From assembly GCA_963576725.1 (NCBI GenBank), contig OY755242.1, forward strand, positions 3,815,093 through 3,879,092: a stretch of 64,000 nucleotides of DNA. Direction: 5' to 3'. Below are positions 1 to 8,862 of this stretch, in pieces. Under the pieces are notes generated by a model, which saw nothing but the letters and a program-made list of their open reading frames with translations, was not told where the DNA came from and made no database searches. The translations under genes were made by a program, and so were the position numbers. The number at the start of each line of letters is the position of its first letter. The stretch's first letter is position 1. Source of the DNA: Azorinus chamasolen (Eukaryota; Mollusca; Bivalvia; Cardiida; Solecurtidae).

Positions 1-1037
1 AATTTGGCGTTCCTCCACAATACATGTCGGGGAAGTATGCTTACTGGCGGGCACCGTTGGAGCAATTTGGCAGTGAAGAAATGCCCATTTGTAATGACCC
101 ACGAGGATTTGAAAGTTTGGTTCAAATTCTTGGAGATAACTTTATGCAAAACGAATCTGTAGAAGATCGAATTGTTTTAAACCAAATTGTGACACATGTT
201 AACCAGTCTACGGGTTGGGTAGATGTCTATACCATGGACGGATCTCATTACCAAGGCGATTACGTAGTTGTGACGTTTAGTCTGGGTGTTCTACAGAACA
301 GGGAAGTGGCTTTCTCTCCGAGGTTCCCAGACTGTAAGCAGATAGCTATAGATAAATTCGGAATGAGTCATCTTACTCACATTTATCTAATGTTTCCCTC
401 ATCATTCTGGGATGACTCGATGTACATTCTGTTTGCTTCCGAAAACCGCGGAAAGTACAGTATAATTGTCAATATGAACTACGTGATCCCTGGGTCAAAC
501 ATCATCCAGCTGACAGTATGGGGAGAAGAATCGAGGCGCATTGAACGTCTGGAAGATCAAATCATTGTAGATGAGATCCTGCGTCACCTGAGTATCATGT
601 ACCCCAATGATATCATTCCGTATCCAGATAACCACACAATATCCAGATGGAATTACGACCCTCTATACCACGGCGCCTACAGCTATTGGCCAACAGGCTT
701 TACGGAAAACAACATGGCCGACATGATGGCACCGGTTGGAAGGATATTTTTCGCTGGCGAGCATCTTGACCCAGTTCAATATAGTTACGTTCACGGCGCG
801 TTTGCATCAGGGATTAACACTGCAGCTGATCTGATTCTGTGTTTTCAAGACCCAGGTCTGTGTCCACCAAATATAGAGAACATTTTTCAATGCAGCCGAG
901 AAGAAGACAATGACGAAAGTTATGGCTGCGCGACAAGTGTTGGAGTAACAACAGTGAACATGCTATGGCTAACTTCATTCAGACTAACTATTTATGCCAT
1001 TACTATGATGGGCTTGTATGCTTCTCTAAACCTCTAA
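1..1037 (+). CDS. Polyamine-oxidase-like flavoprotein, 3' part (gene 1, cut by window edge)
   Basis: The reading frame is open from the first bases (first whole codon at 3) to a TAA at 1035-1037, giving 344 residues, and it aligns end to end with the C-terminal two thirds of the complete paralogue at 44289-45754. Shared blocks include NDPRGF near the start, IYLMFPSSFW in the middle, then RWNYDPLYHGAYSYWP and the C-terminal FAD-contact block FFAGEH followed by YSYVHGAFASGINTA. The family oxidises polyamines or related amines with FAD. The position before IYL that is Lys in plant polyamine oxidase (Lys300 of the maize enzyme) is His here (LTHIYL), so normal catalysis is uncertain. The protein ends with a Cys-containing acidic linker and a hydrophobic tail, suggesting membrane or GPI attachment. 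The 5' part, with the GxGxxG motif, lies left of the window. Confidence 0.88.
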   Translation, partial: FGVPPQYMSGKYAYWRAPLEQFGSEEMPICNDPRGFESLVQILGDNFMQNESVEDRIVLNQIVTHVNQSTGWVDVYTMDGSHYQGDYVVVTFSLGVLQNREVAFSPRFPDCKQIAIDKFGMSHLTHIYLMFPSSFWDDSMYILFASENRGKYSIIVNMNYVIPGSNIIQLTVWGEESRRIERLEDQIIVDEILRHLSIMYPNDIIPYPDNHTISRWNYDPLYHGAYSYWPTGFTENNMADMMAPVGRIFFAGEHLDPVQYSYVHGAFASGINTAADLILCFQDPGLCPPNIENIFQCSREEDNDESYGCATSVGVTTVNMLWLTSFRLTIYAITMMGLYASLNL

Positions 1038-1102
1038 AATACTTTTTTTACTCGGAACAGTTTCGTTTATAAACTCTCACATTATATGCGTTTTTACCAT
1101 GT

Positions 1103-1108
1103 AATAAA
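1103..1108 (+). promoter_or_regulatory. Poly(A) signal AATAAA of gene 1
   Basis: A canonical AATAAA lies 66 bases after the stop of the first oxidase-like gene and just before the first MITE (1148), so the 3' UTR is probably short. The assignment rests on motif and position only. Confidence 0.5.
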
Positions 1109-1147
1109 CTCTCATAATTCCAAACATTCAAATAGCATTGTAGAGTT

Positions 1148-1386
1148 TTAACCCTTCGCTTGCTATTCGCGTCAATATACCTACCTGTAAATAGTGAAGA
1201 CCCAGATGAGACAGCTCCTGCAGGAGCTGTCTCTTCAGGATCTGCACTATTTACAAGTTGATTGTGCAACCACTGCACTCCACAGCAGTGATTGCACAGC
1301 GAAATACTTTTACACAGTGAAGATATATGTAATTATACAACAGGGAAGGAGAAATTTATTTTAAAATTCAGCAAGGGAAGGGTTAA
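1148..1386 (+). mobile_element. piggyBac-like MITE, TTAA family 1
   Basis: The element is bounded by TTAA at both ends (1148 and 1383) with inverted termini TTAACCCTTCGCTTGC and GCAAGGGAAGGGTTAA. Inside is a palindrome (about 1190-1260) running GTAAATAGTG..AGACAGCTCCTGCAGGAGCTGTCT..CACTATTTAC when the arms are read separately. A second copy lies at 38245-38493. TTAA target duplication and CCC-starting termini are typical of piggyBac elements. There is no coding capacity, so the element is non-autonomous. Confidence 0.8.
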
Positions 1387-1637
1387 ACCTTTCCCTAATA
1401 CAAGCGCATGTCATGCCTTTGTAAATACAATGTAGAGTAGACACAGATCAGACGGCTCCTGTAGGAACCGTCTGATCAGGACCTGCTCTGTTTGCTTATG
1501 AAATTATAATAAATCTGAATCTGACTCATTTTCTACCAATGCCAAAACAATCCCGTGTATATAAGTCATTTTGACATACACTTATAAATATTTATATTAT
1601 TATTTCTTAAATGAATATTCAACAGGAAAAAAGTTAA
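1383..1637 (+). mobile_element. piggyBac-like MITE, TTAA family 2
   Basis: It begins at the very TTAA that closes the preceding element (TTAAACCTTTCCCTAATAC) and ends AATGAATATTCAACAGG..AAGTTAA at 1637. An internal hairpin at about 1425-1497 has arms AGAGTAGACACAGATCAGAC and the apex GGCTCCTGTAGGAACC. Better-preserved copies of the family are at 2678-2927, 30596-30844 and 39064-39305. Confidence 0.65.
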
Positions 1638-1848
1638 GGCTATTTTTAGACACAACCTCTTTAAATAAATCTACTGAAAATGAGCATTTAATAGAGAAAA
1701 GGAAAATATTAAAATTGCGTAGTTTTGAGACAATTGTGATAAAAAGAGCATTTGCTCCCATGTAGCAAATGCTCTATTTATCACAATGGATTCCAAAAAT
1801 GACATTTACAGAGGCGTCAGACTGCGCCAGTAGGAAGGAATGGGTTTA
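1634..1848 (+). mobile_element. piggyBac-like MITE, TTAA family 3, 5'-trimmed
   Basis: It matches the reverse complement of the complete copy at 37764-37991. The internal hairpin ATTGTGATAAAAAGAGCATT..AATGCTCTATTTATCACAAT (about 1731-1789) is conserved. About 14 terminal bases at the left end are missing directly after the shared TTAA. The right end reads GGAATGGGTTTA against the expected GGAATGGGTTAA. Confidence 0.65.
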
Positions 1849-2094
1849 TACAGGTTTACACAGGCTGTACGCCTTACTAACATTTCTGCATGACGTACAC
1901 ACTGTGTCAAGCAGTCATCTGCTGAAAAAGTTTTTAATTTGTCTTTCTTCAGGATTAGCAGGATTTTACTGTATATATGTAAATATATGCTTGAGCAATA
2001 AACGTAGACAGAGGGATCGCTCATATGTTAGTTTTAGATTGTTTTAGATACTTTTGAATGCATTCACAAATGGAAAGATAGACTTAGGGAGAAC

Positions 2095-2100
<6 letters not shown>

Positions 2101-2134
<34 letters not shown>

Positions 2135-2175
2135 AGGGGTCATGGATGAGAGAGAAACTGAGGGGGGGGGGGGGG
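2101..2175. repeat. (GA)n microsatellite and G tracts
   Basis: Roughly fourteen GA dinucleotides pass into G-rich sequence, followed by a 14-base G run at 2162-2175. It is simple sequence only. The interval 1849-2284 holds nothing else recognisable. Confidence 0.9.
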
Positions 2176-2284
2176 TCGAGAGTGAGAAAAGGTATGCACA
2201 TTTTACGTTTTTGTTCCCTCATGAAGAATTTTAGTACAGTTTGTTTTCACACACTAACATACATGATTGTGTGTTAACCCTTTA

Positions 2285-2489
2285 CAGTAAAACCTCTCTA
2301 AACCAGAATTCAAGTAGAGAATACATTATATACTTCTAGCCAGGTTGATGCTTAATACAGAGTGAACGTCATGCAAAAAGCTCCTAGAGGAGCTTTCTAC
2401 ATGACTTTCACCCTACATTAAGCTGTCACTGTCTCCAAGACCGATATTTATATTATAAATTTAACTTCCGGTTTACAGGGGTTGAACTG
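2285..2489. mobile_element. pogo/Tigger-like hairpin MITE, TA family T
   Basis: Outer inverted ends CAGTAAAACCTCTCTAAACC and the reverse complement of CAGTTCAACC are each flanked by TA. The centre is a second long palindrome: ATGCTTAATACAGAGTGAAC, CATGCAAAAAGCTCC, apex TAGA, then the return arm to CATTAAGCTGTCAC. TA target sites and CAGTAAAACCTC ends are reminiscent of pogo/Tigger elements. Many copies lie in this window. Confidence 0.75.
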
Positions 2490-2677
2490 TACTTCATTGC
2501 TACATGTATATATAGACACATATTTTACCGGCGTTGCACACACAGTATACAATGTACAAGGGATTATCTGATCACGGTCTGCTCTGTTTGCTTATGAATT
2601 AACAGATCTCATTCTACACTTGTAAACATGTTTCTAATTGATATTCACACAGTCATTTATTCTTACATGATTATTGA

Positions 2678-2927
2678 TTAACCCTTTCCCTCATATAAAC
2701 GTGTTTTCAAGCATTTGCAAACAGAGTAGACCCAGATCAGACGGCTCCTAGAGGAGCCGTCTGATCAGGGTCTGCTCTGTTTGCTAATAGAATTTGATAG
2801 ATCTGTTTCTTTACTTTCTAAAATGTCTACAATGCTCCATCTTCCAGATTTCTGTATACCTATTATGTTAATGAATATTCAGTAGGTATTGAAATTTGGC
2901 CTAAATACAGAACAGGGAAAGGGTTAA
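2678..2927 (+). mobile_element. piggyBac-like MITE, TTAA family 2 (best copy)
   Basis: TTAA at 2678 and 2924 bounds a 250-bp element with termini TTAACCCTTTCCCT and AGGGAAAGGGTTAA. An almost perfect hairpin (about 2719-2786) has arms GCAAACAGAGTAGACCCAGA and TCAGGGTCTGCTCTGTTTGC around the apex GGCTCCTAGAGGAGCC. The remainder includes TTAATGAATATTCAGTAGG, shared with the other copies. Confidence 0.85.
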
Positions 2928-3010
2928 GTAACGGGTTAGGCCAAGCATACAGTAGAACCTGTCTTAAACGGCTATCAAAAAGAAGTCTACTGTGTTTGCA
3001 AATACATATA

Positions 3011-3217
3011 CAGCAAAACCTCGATTATCCGAACACTAAAATACATATTATTATCGATCTGTAAGACAGGTGGCAGCTTAATGCATGGTGAAAGTCATGC
3101 AGAAAGCTCCTGCAGGAGCTTTCTGCATGACTTTCACCATGCATTAAGCATCCACCTGCCTAAAAGGGTCTTAATTCTTCTATGCAGAAAATTCGAATAA
3201 TCGGGATTTTATTTTAT
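3011..3217. mobile_element. Tigger-like hairpin MITE, TA family T1
   Basis: The left end CAGCAAAACCTCGATTATCC closely resembles Tigger/pogo termini, and the right end AATAATCGGGATTTTA is a decayed inverse. The central palindrome (3069-3160) is a near-perfect hairpin with apex GCTCCTGCAGGAGC. A left half-copy lies at 36250-36362. Just upstream, 2951-2985 carries an isolated terminus (CAGTAGAACCTGTCTTAAAC) of a sister family, T2. Confidence 0.75.
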
Positions 3218-3452
3218 ATAGGAATTATAATTTTTATCTATGGAATAAAGGGTTCAGGGAAAACCTGTCCAGGTTTAATTTAGAACTTGCCCATTTTTAA
3301 TGTTGATGGGACACATTAAACAGAGCATTTGCTAGTAAAAGCCATTAGCATCGACGACGTAGACCCTGATCACATGGCTCATTTAATAGCCCTCTAATAT
3401 AGGACAATGTTTTAGCCTATGTCATTGTAAGTGACACTGGATACCAGTAGAT

Positions 3453-3570
3453 TAATATTTTTCTTTCATATAAACACCGTTTTACGCATTTGTAAACAGG
3501 GCAGACCCAGGTCAAACGGCCCCAACAGGAGCCGTCTGACCAGGGTCTGCTCTGTTTGCTGATGCTTTTT
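3453..3570 (+). mobile_element. TTAA family 2 MITE, 5' half with hairpin
   Basis: TTAA, then CTTTCATATAAACACCG and a GTAAACAGGGCAGACC hairpin with apex GGCCCCAACAGGAGCC, closing at about 3562. The 3' half has decayed. The flanks (3218-3452 and 3571-4003) show no further recognisable feature. Confidence 0.55.
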
Positions 3571-4003
3571 GTATAGATCTGGTTTTACAGTTTCCATCCT
3601 GGTGAAAATAACCCCCTTTTCCGAGTTCCATTTTATTGATTCTGTCCATGAATAATAATGAGGTGATCTTGAATACATGTTAAACCGGGAACCAATTAAG
3701 ATTGTCTGCTTGTATTTCGACTTACATGTATTTCCATAAGAACAATTAAAGTGACGGTTTGAAAATATTAAGATTGCTACTTTACCCATAGTGGAATAAA
3801 AAGTTGTCTCCCTTGACCCGATCTGTTATAGTGTTATGGCCATCACAAGGCGTGTTCAAATACCGCAATGATGTCTAATACACTGTATTCATCTAATATG
3901 AATATGCATGGATGCCATGGTGTAATGTTTGAGTCTGAAAACAATCTATACGGATCGACAATGTTGTCCTTAGGTTGCTTGTTTTACCAATAAAGTATAC
4001 TGG

Positions 4004-4130
4004 TATTTAGGTGTTTTAGGCAAGCGGCTACTTAATGCGGATTGAAGGTCATGCAAAAGCATCCAAAGAAGCTTTCTGCGTGACTTTCACGATGCATTAA
4101 GCTACCACCTGTATGAAAAACCGGTTTAGG
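4004..4130. mobile_element. Decayed TA-family hairpin MITE
   Basis: The palindrome GCTACTTAATGCGGATTGAA..GTCATGCAAAAGC / GCTTTCTGCGTGAC..GATGCATTAAGCTACC is the family T core, with substitutions. Terminal repeats are only faintly present. Confidence 0.5.
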
Positions 4131-4365
4131 TACTAATTTTAGCATCGAGTTTGGAGAGGATTTACCGTGCTTTGACACGATACACATTTCACGTTAAGTT
4201 AACCCGCCAAGTGTTACATGTAACTCTGATATTTGCAAACGCTTTAGATCCACATGTCGCTGAATTAGGCATAACCCTCCGAGTAAACACCGGGAAATGG
4301 TGTGTATTGAAGTATGCGTGGAAATTCTTCAGAAGAATTTCACAGCAAGTATGAAAGAAATTAAC

Positions 4366-4572
4366 AACCTGTAAGAAATATAGCCCATGTAAAGGTTTTA
4401 TTTGTCCTCCATTTGTATCGATATTTTGAAACAAATAACCTGTAAGAAATATAGCTATGTAAAGGTTTTATTTGTCCTCCATTGTATCGATATTTTGAAA
4501 CAAATAACCTGTAAGAAATATAGCACATGTAAAGGTTTTATTTGTCCTCCATTTGTATCGATATTTTGAAAC
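4366..4572 (+). repeat. 71-bp tandem repeat, 3 copies
   Basis: Three units start AACCTGTAAGAAATATAG and end ATTTTGAAAC, differing by 1-2 base deletions. They are followed (4573-4622) by an ATCGAT-rich stretch. The near identity of the units indicates a recent local duplication. Confidence 0.9.
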
Positions 4573-4954
4573 CAGTATCGATATCGGATCGACTGACGTG
4601 TATCGATGATATATCGATATCGTTCCTATCAATGACATTTCTATATGTTACCGTCACATAGACGACGCGTATTGTTACCGGGGTAGGATTTCGTTAACCT
4701 ATTCAACTTTAACACTTTTTTAAAAACAAAACTAACACCTGCTAAAACTCTAATCTGCTACACATTTGTACATACCTTTGAGTCTTTAAAACTTTGAGAA
4801 GCTTCTGACCAAGTGTCAAAGAGCTTGACTCCTGGTTGAGACGCTATGTAACTCAACGTCTGATCTGGATCCAAGCTGTTCTACAAATGTCAGCCAGGTC
4901 GTGCTTAGCAGGCAAAGGGTCAACTTTTAACGAGTTATTGGCTCACTTGTGATG

Positions 4955-5345
4955 GCCTTAGTAAACAGTTTGGATCCAGATGAAACGCTGAGAAACTCGA
5001 TGCCTCAGCAGGATCCAGATTGTTTTGCACCTTTGTTGCATTTTTTGTACAGCAATTGCATACATTGTATATATTATATATTTAACTTTAAACGTGTAAT
5101 GGTTGGAAAACCTCACGACGATTATCAACCATTTTCGCGCTACCTGCGTGCTGGCTTGTATTTACAAACACCATGGATCCAGATGAGGCACCGAGTAACT
5201 CGACATCTCACCAGGGTCCAAGCTGTTTGACATTCGGTCAATGGTTTCTCAAAAGCTTGACTTAATCGTAAATAGTGAAACCTGAACCAGATCCACGTGT
5301 AAGCAGACATTATTTTCACAGCGGGATGGGGGCTCAATGGTATTC
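4955..5345. mobile_element. Family C hairpin MITE relics (GGATCCAGAT class)
   Basis: Two hairpins, at 4961-5020 and 5160-5232, have arms of the type TTTGGATCCAGATGA..GCTGAG and ACTCGA..CAGGATCCA. The second is followed by TTCGGTCAATGGTTTCTCAA and an AATCGTAAATAGTGAAACC block that recurs at 37640-37740 and, inverted, at 41560-41670, so the relic is a C-family element. A half hairpin lies at 4800-4880. Confidence 0.55.
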
Positions 5346-5459
5346 TCTAATCACATTAAACTACAGTAAACTGAAATACAGCCACTATGTCGTGACTATA
5401 ATATTTAGTAAAACCTTCACTAAGATCTTAATCCTTTGAATGTTGGAAATGACTGTACT

Positions 5460-5812
5460 GTTATTTGTAAACACTATATAGACCCAGATCAGAGGACTCT
5501 CAGAGGATCCCTCTTATTAGGATCTGAACATGTTGCCATTCAAAATCTTCTAGCAAAAGACAAGGTTCACGGAGGGTAAAATGGCCAAAACCCAGATCTG
5601 CTTCAGAATTGGTATATAAACTACCAATACTACATGTATGTATGTATGAAAAACTTGTCTCATTTTTAAGATGATTCGACAAATCATGTTGCCATGACAA
5701 CTGTATGCGTACACTGTCTTAAAAATATACTTTTCCTTATATACATTCATATTTAACAGGATATTTTAGTTAAAATGCGTGAAAATACGTATATATGAGG
5801 GAACGGGATAAG
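5460..5812. mobile_element. Scrambled TTAA family 2 MITE fragments
   Basis: A degraded hairpin (TTTGTAAACACTATATAGAC.., 5461-5535) and, 240 bp on, an inverted family 2 terminus (AATGCGTGAAAATACG..ATGAGGGAACGGG, 5773-5809) mark remains of one or two insertions. Nothing is recognised in 5813-6100. Confidence 0.4.
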
Positions 5813-6100
5813 TAAACTATATTTACCAGATATAGTAGCTGACTCAAACATTTGATGAAATGTTATATACGCTACGGAAAGCCGAGTAGCTTATCCGTGC
5901 AAATAACTTGAACAATCCAAATGTAACGGACCGACAACGCACATAAGAATACATTTCGTTTATATGATGATGTATGCTTTAATTATCTCCAGATTGTATA
6001 ACAAATTGTTTGTTAATGGATATTAATGCATCGACTTGTATATTTTACCATGTCAACCCTGACTTGATAACTCTATATGTTTTATATTTGTATTATGTAT

Positions 6101-7753
6101 AAGGACATTGTACCTTTCTTACTGCTAACGAAATATCAACCGCTTATCGTATATGGCAATGAACATGTACGTGAAACACTGCATTACGCCCGGGAGCAGT
6201 CATCAAAGGTGTTTGTGTGCTTTTTAGACGGTCGATAGGCCTTTGACCACGTATGGCATGACGGATTATTTTTCAAACTGAAGGAATTTAATGTAGACGG
6301 AAACACCATGGTTGCCTTGAGAGAAATGTACAGGAATGCATCGTGCTTGGTTAGAGTTAGCGGGCTCCGATCAGCGGAATTTCCAGTGTTACAAGGAACG
6401 AAGCAAGGGGGGAAAAGTTCCCCGATTATGTACCTGGTATTCATTGACGGGCTTATAAAGGAGATCGAAGCCAGCGGACTAGGTGTTTGCCTTCATGGAA
6501 TGAAAGTGTCCTCTCCAACCGTGGCAGATGATATGACTTTGCTTTCTTTCTCCAAAGTAGGTATGGACAGAATGTTGGACATCTGCTGGGAATACTCGCG
6601 GAAATGGCGCTATTTTTATAATGCTGCTAAGTGTGCTGTGATAGTATTCAATGGTAACCGCGACCAATGTCCGGAAAGGACATACAGATTAGGTGATGAA
6701 ACTATCAGAGAAACAGACTCTCAGACACATTTAGGTATAAGTTGTGATAGAAATCTGTCTTGTAGTGCTCAGATGTACGACGCCAGTGTCGCCTTACGCG
6801 GTACCTATCTCAATATTGTGCACAACGGAATTCAGTCGAAGAAGCTATCGCCGACGCTTCTGAAGACATTATATGTTACAGCGGTCCTACCGAAGGCTTT
6901 GTATGGTTGTGAATCATGGGACTCTTACTCACCTACTGACATTATGCTTTTAGAGAGGGCACATCGCTTTTGTATCAAGCGCATGCAGAACTTACCCAGG
7001 AATTGCAATAATGATTTTGCCCATGTACTGCTTGATATTGCGCCTATAGAAATTCTCGTTGATAAGAGGAAGCTACTTTTCTTTGGTCAGCTGTGTCGGT
7101 TGCCATGTAGATATTTGTCGAAGAGAGTTTTCGTCAACCGCCTCATTCGATACCTTAATGCAGATATACAGTCACGTGGATTTATGCCAGACATTTACCG
7201 GTTGTTGAACAAATACAATATGGAAACTGTTATCAACGATTTTGTCAAGTTCGGGACATTTCCATCTAAATATGCTTGGAAGCGGACTCTTTGTGACAAG
7301 ATAGATCGTCCATGGAAAGTCAGGACGTTGAATAGACTACGCAAATCGTTGGGTATACTTTCCGACAGTGATCTAGTGAGGGAAAGGGGAGTATCGGGTA
7401 TTTGGGAAGCGGCTAGGGACGCACCGTGGATACGCGATACGTGTAGCGCAGTGGTTACCGGTATAGGACTATTAATATCTGGTCAGGACTTATGGACATG
7501 TAGGAAATGCAACCGGTTGTGCAACAACATTGTAGAACATTTAATGTGCTTCTGTGACAGAACATCAGGCCATGTGCGCGCCTTATGGGACATTGTGATT
7601 GAGTATAGGGGTAAAGATGAGTTCTTAAGATTAATGCACAAGCCTATCCGGGAACAGTGCTTAAGTATTTTGAATACGTGTGTGTCGCTGGTATGTAGTA
7701 GAATACGCAGTCAAAGTTTGCAAGCAATCTTTCGGAGCATCTTCCGGGATTAA
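6101..7753 (+). pseudogene. LINE (non-LTR retrotransposon) reverse transcriptase, 5'-truncated, one stop
   Basis: The frame reads through the RT core: motif A as FLDGR-stop-AFDHVWHDGLF (TAG at 6236-6238 in the catalytic block), motif B QGTKQGGKSSP, and motif C VADDMTLLS in place of the usual F/YADD. It then stays open for 481 codons to TAA at 7753. The thumb and C-terminal region follow, including ALYGCESW, ERAHRFCIKRMQNL and a Cys/His cluster (CRKC...HLMCFC, about residues 398-414 counted from 6308). The endonuclease and ORF1 are absent. Open 3' frames with a single stop suggest a fairly young, dead-on-arrival copy. The order of blocks fits a Jockey/CR1-type LINE, but the clade is unresolved. 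Confidence 0.85.
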
Positions 7754-7918
7754 ACTTTGTGTTGACGGATGTAGAAAGCAAGTAAATGTATACAGTGAAA
7801 CCTTGTTTGGGCGGTCGATAGAAAGTTGAATATCCGGAAGTATGGCGAGGGTATTTAGCGTTAGACAGGGTTTGTTTCAGGGTACTCATTGGTAACCGCT
7901 GAACACAGATTCAATATA

Positions 7919-8159
7919 CAGTTATACCCCTCTATTACGACCGCGGCATTATATTGGTTGAATTGGGTTAGGACAGGTGGCCTCTTGGAGCGGTAGGGAA
8001 TGAAACAGAGGACTCCTTTAGGAAGTCTCTGTTTTGTGTTCGCCGTGCTTTAGGCTGTCATCTGTCCTTTGATTTTTATTTATTTATTATTGTTTTTATT
8101 TTTTGTTTTCAAACTTTGTTGGCCTTCTTTGCGGTGGTCGCTATGGGGAGGTTGAACTG
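7919..8159. mobile_element. TA-family hairpin MITE
   Basis: Ends CAGTTATACCCCTCTATTAC and the inverse GTGGTCGCTATGGGGAGG..GTTGAACTG are each flanked by TA. The internal hairpin at about 7972-8067 runs from GGACAGGTGG to CATCTGTCC with apex GACTCCTTTAGGAAGTC. A solitary similar terminus (CAGTGAAACCTTG) at 7793 precedes it. Confidence 0.7.
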
Positions 8160-8284
8160 TATGTAGGTAGTACGTGTATATTCGTACTGTAGAGCTTGCA
8201 TCAATTGTATTGCCATCGTATAGCTTGTTTGACCTTTAGTTCTTCATGTTGTCACATGCATTTAGACTTGTGTTAGCGACTTCC

Positions 8285-8455
8285 CAGTAGAATATTGCTG
8301 CGTAGGCTAAGCAGCAGATGGCAGCTTTGTAGGGGCTGGCGTGGTGAGGAATGCCGTAATGAGCCTTCCTTGCTGCTCTTGGCCGTCACCTGGCTTTATG
8401 GAGTCTCTTTGCTTCTCTATTGGGTGGTCGCTTAACATAGGTCTCACTGTGTTAC
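8285..8455. mobile_element. Decayed T2-type MITE
   Basis: The end GGTGGTCGCTTAACATAGGT matches the T2 right terminus, and the interior keeps a weak palindrome around 8300-8395. Only the right end is clear. The rest of 8160-8844 shows no gene. Confidence 0.35.
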
Positions 8456-8862
8456 CGTTATGTCATAGTCACATAGATATACGGAAATAAGGCCGAGCTT
8501 TTATATCGACTGGTCGGGCTTTGTTTGGCGATTATCGAAAGTGTGTAGTCTTTGTGATGGCGGTATTTTGTTGCAGGACGGAAGTGGTGTTGGGCGCAGA
8601 AACCGTTCGCCGTCGCATTTGTCTTGCATTGATTGGTCGCCTGTATGTACGAACCGCCATGCTTCCTATCGATTATCGCTTAACACGAGCTTGACCGTCT
8701 AGATATTATAGTGTGTTGTTTCGGCTATTGTGATTTTATATGAACGCCGAATAGTAATGTTCTTGTGAGCAGTTCAGTTTCATCAGATTCTAGTCCATTC
8801 GTACATATGTATTATGTTTGATTTTAACACTGTATAGCAAAATGGCAAACAGAGCATACCCT

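Noticed and set aside
4321..4341. Palindrome GAAATTCTTCAGAAGAATTT+C as a heat-shock element
   Set aside because: GAA/TTC blocks are present but not at the regular 5-base spacing of a heat-shock element, and no gene lies nearby.
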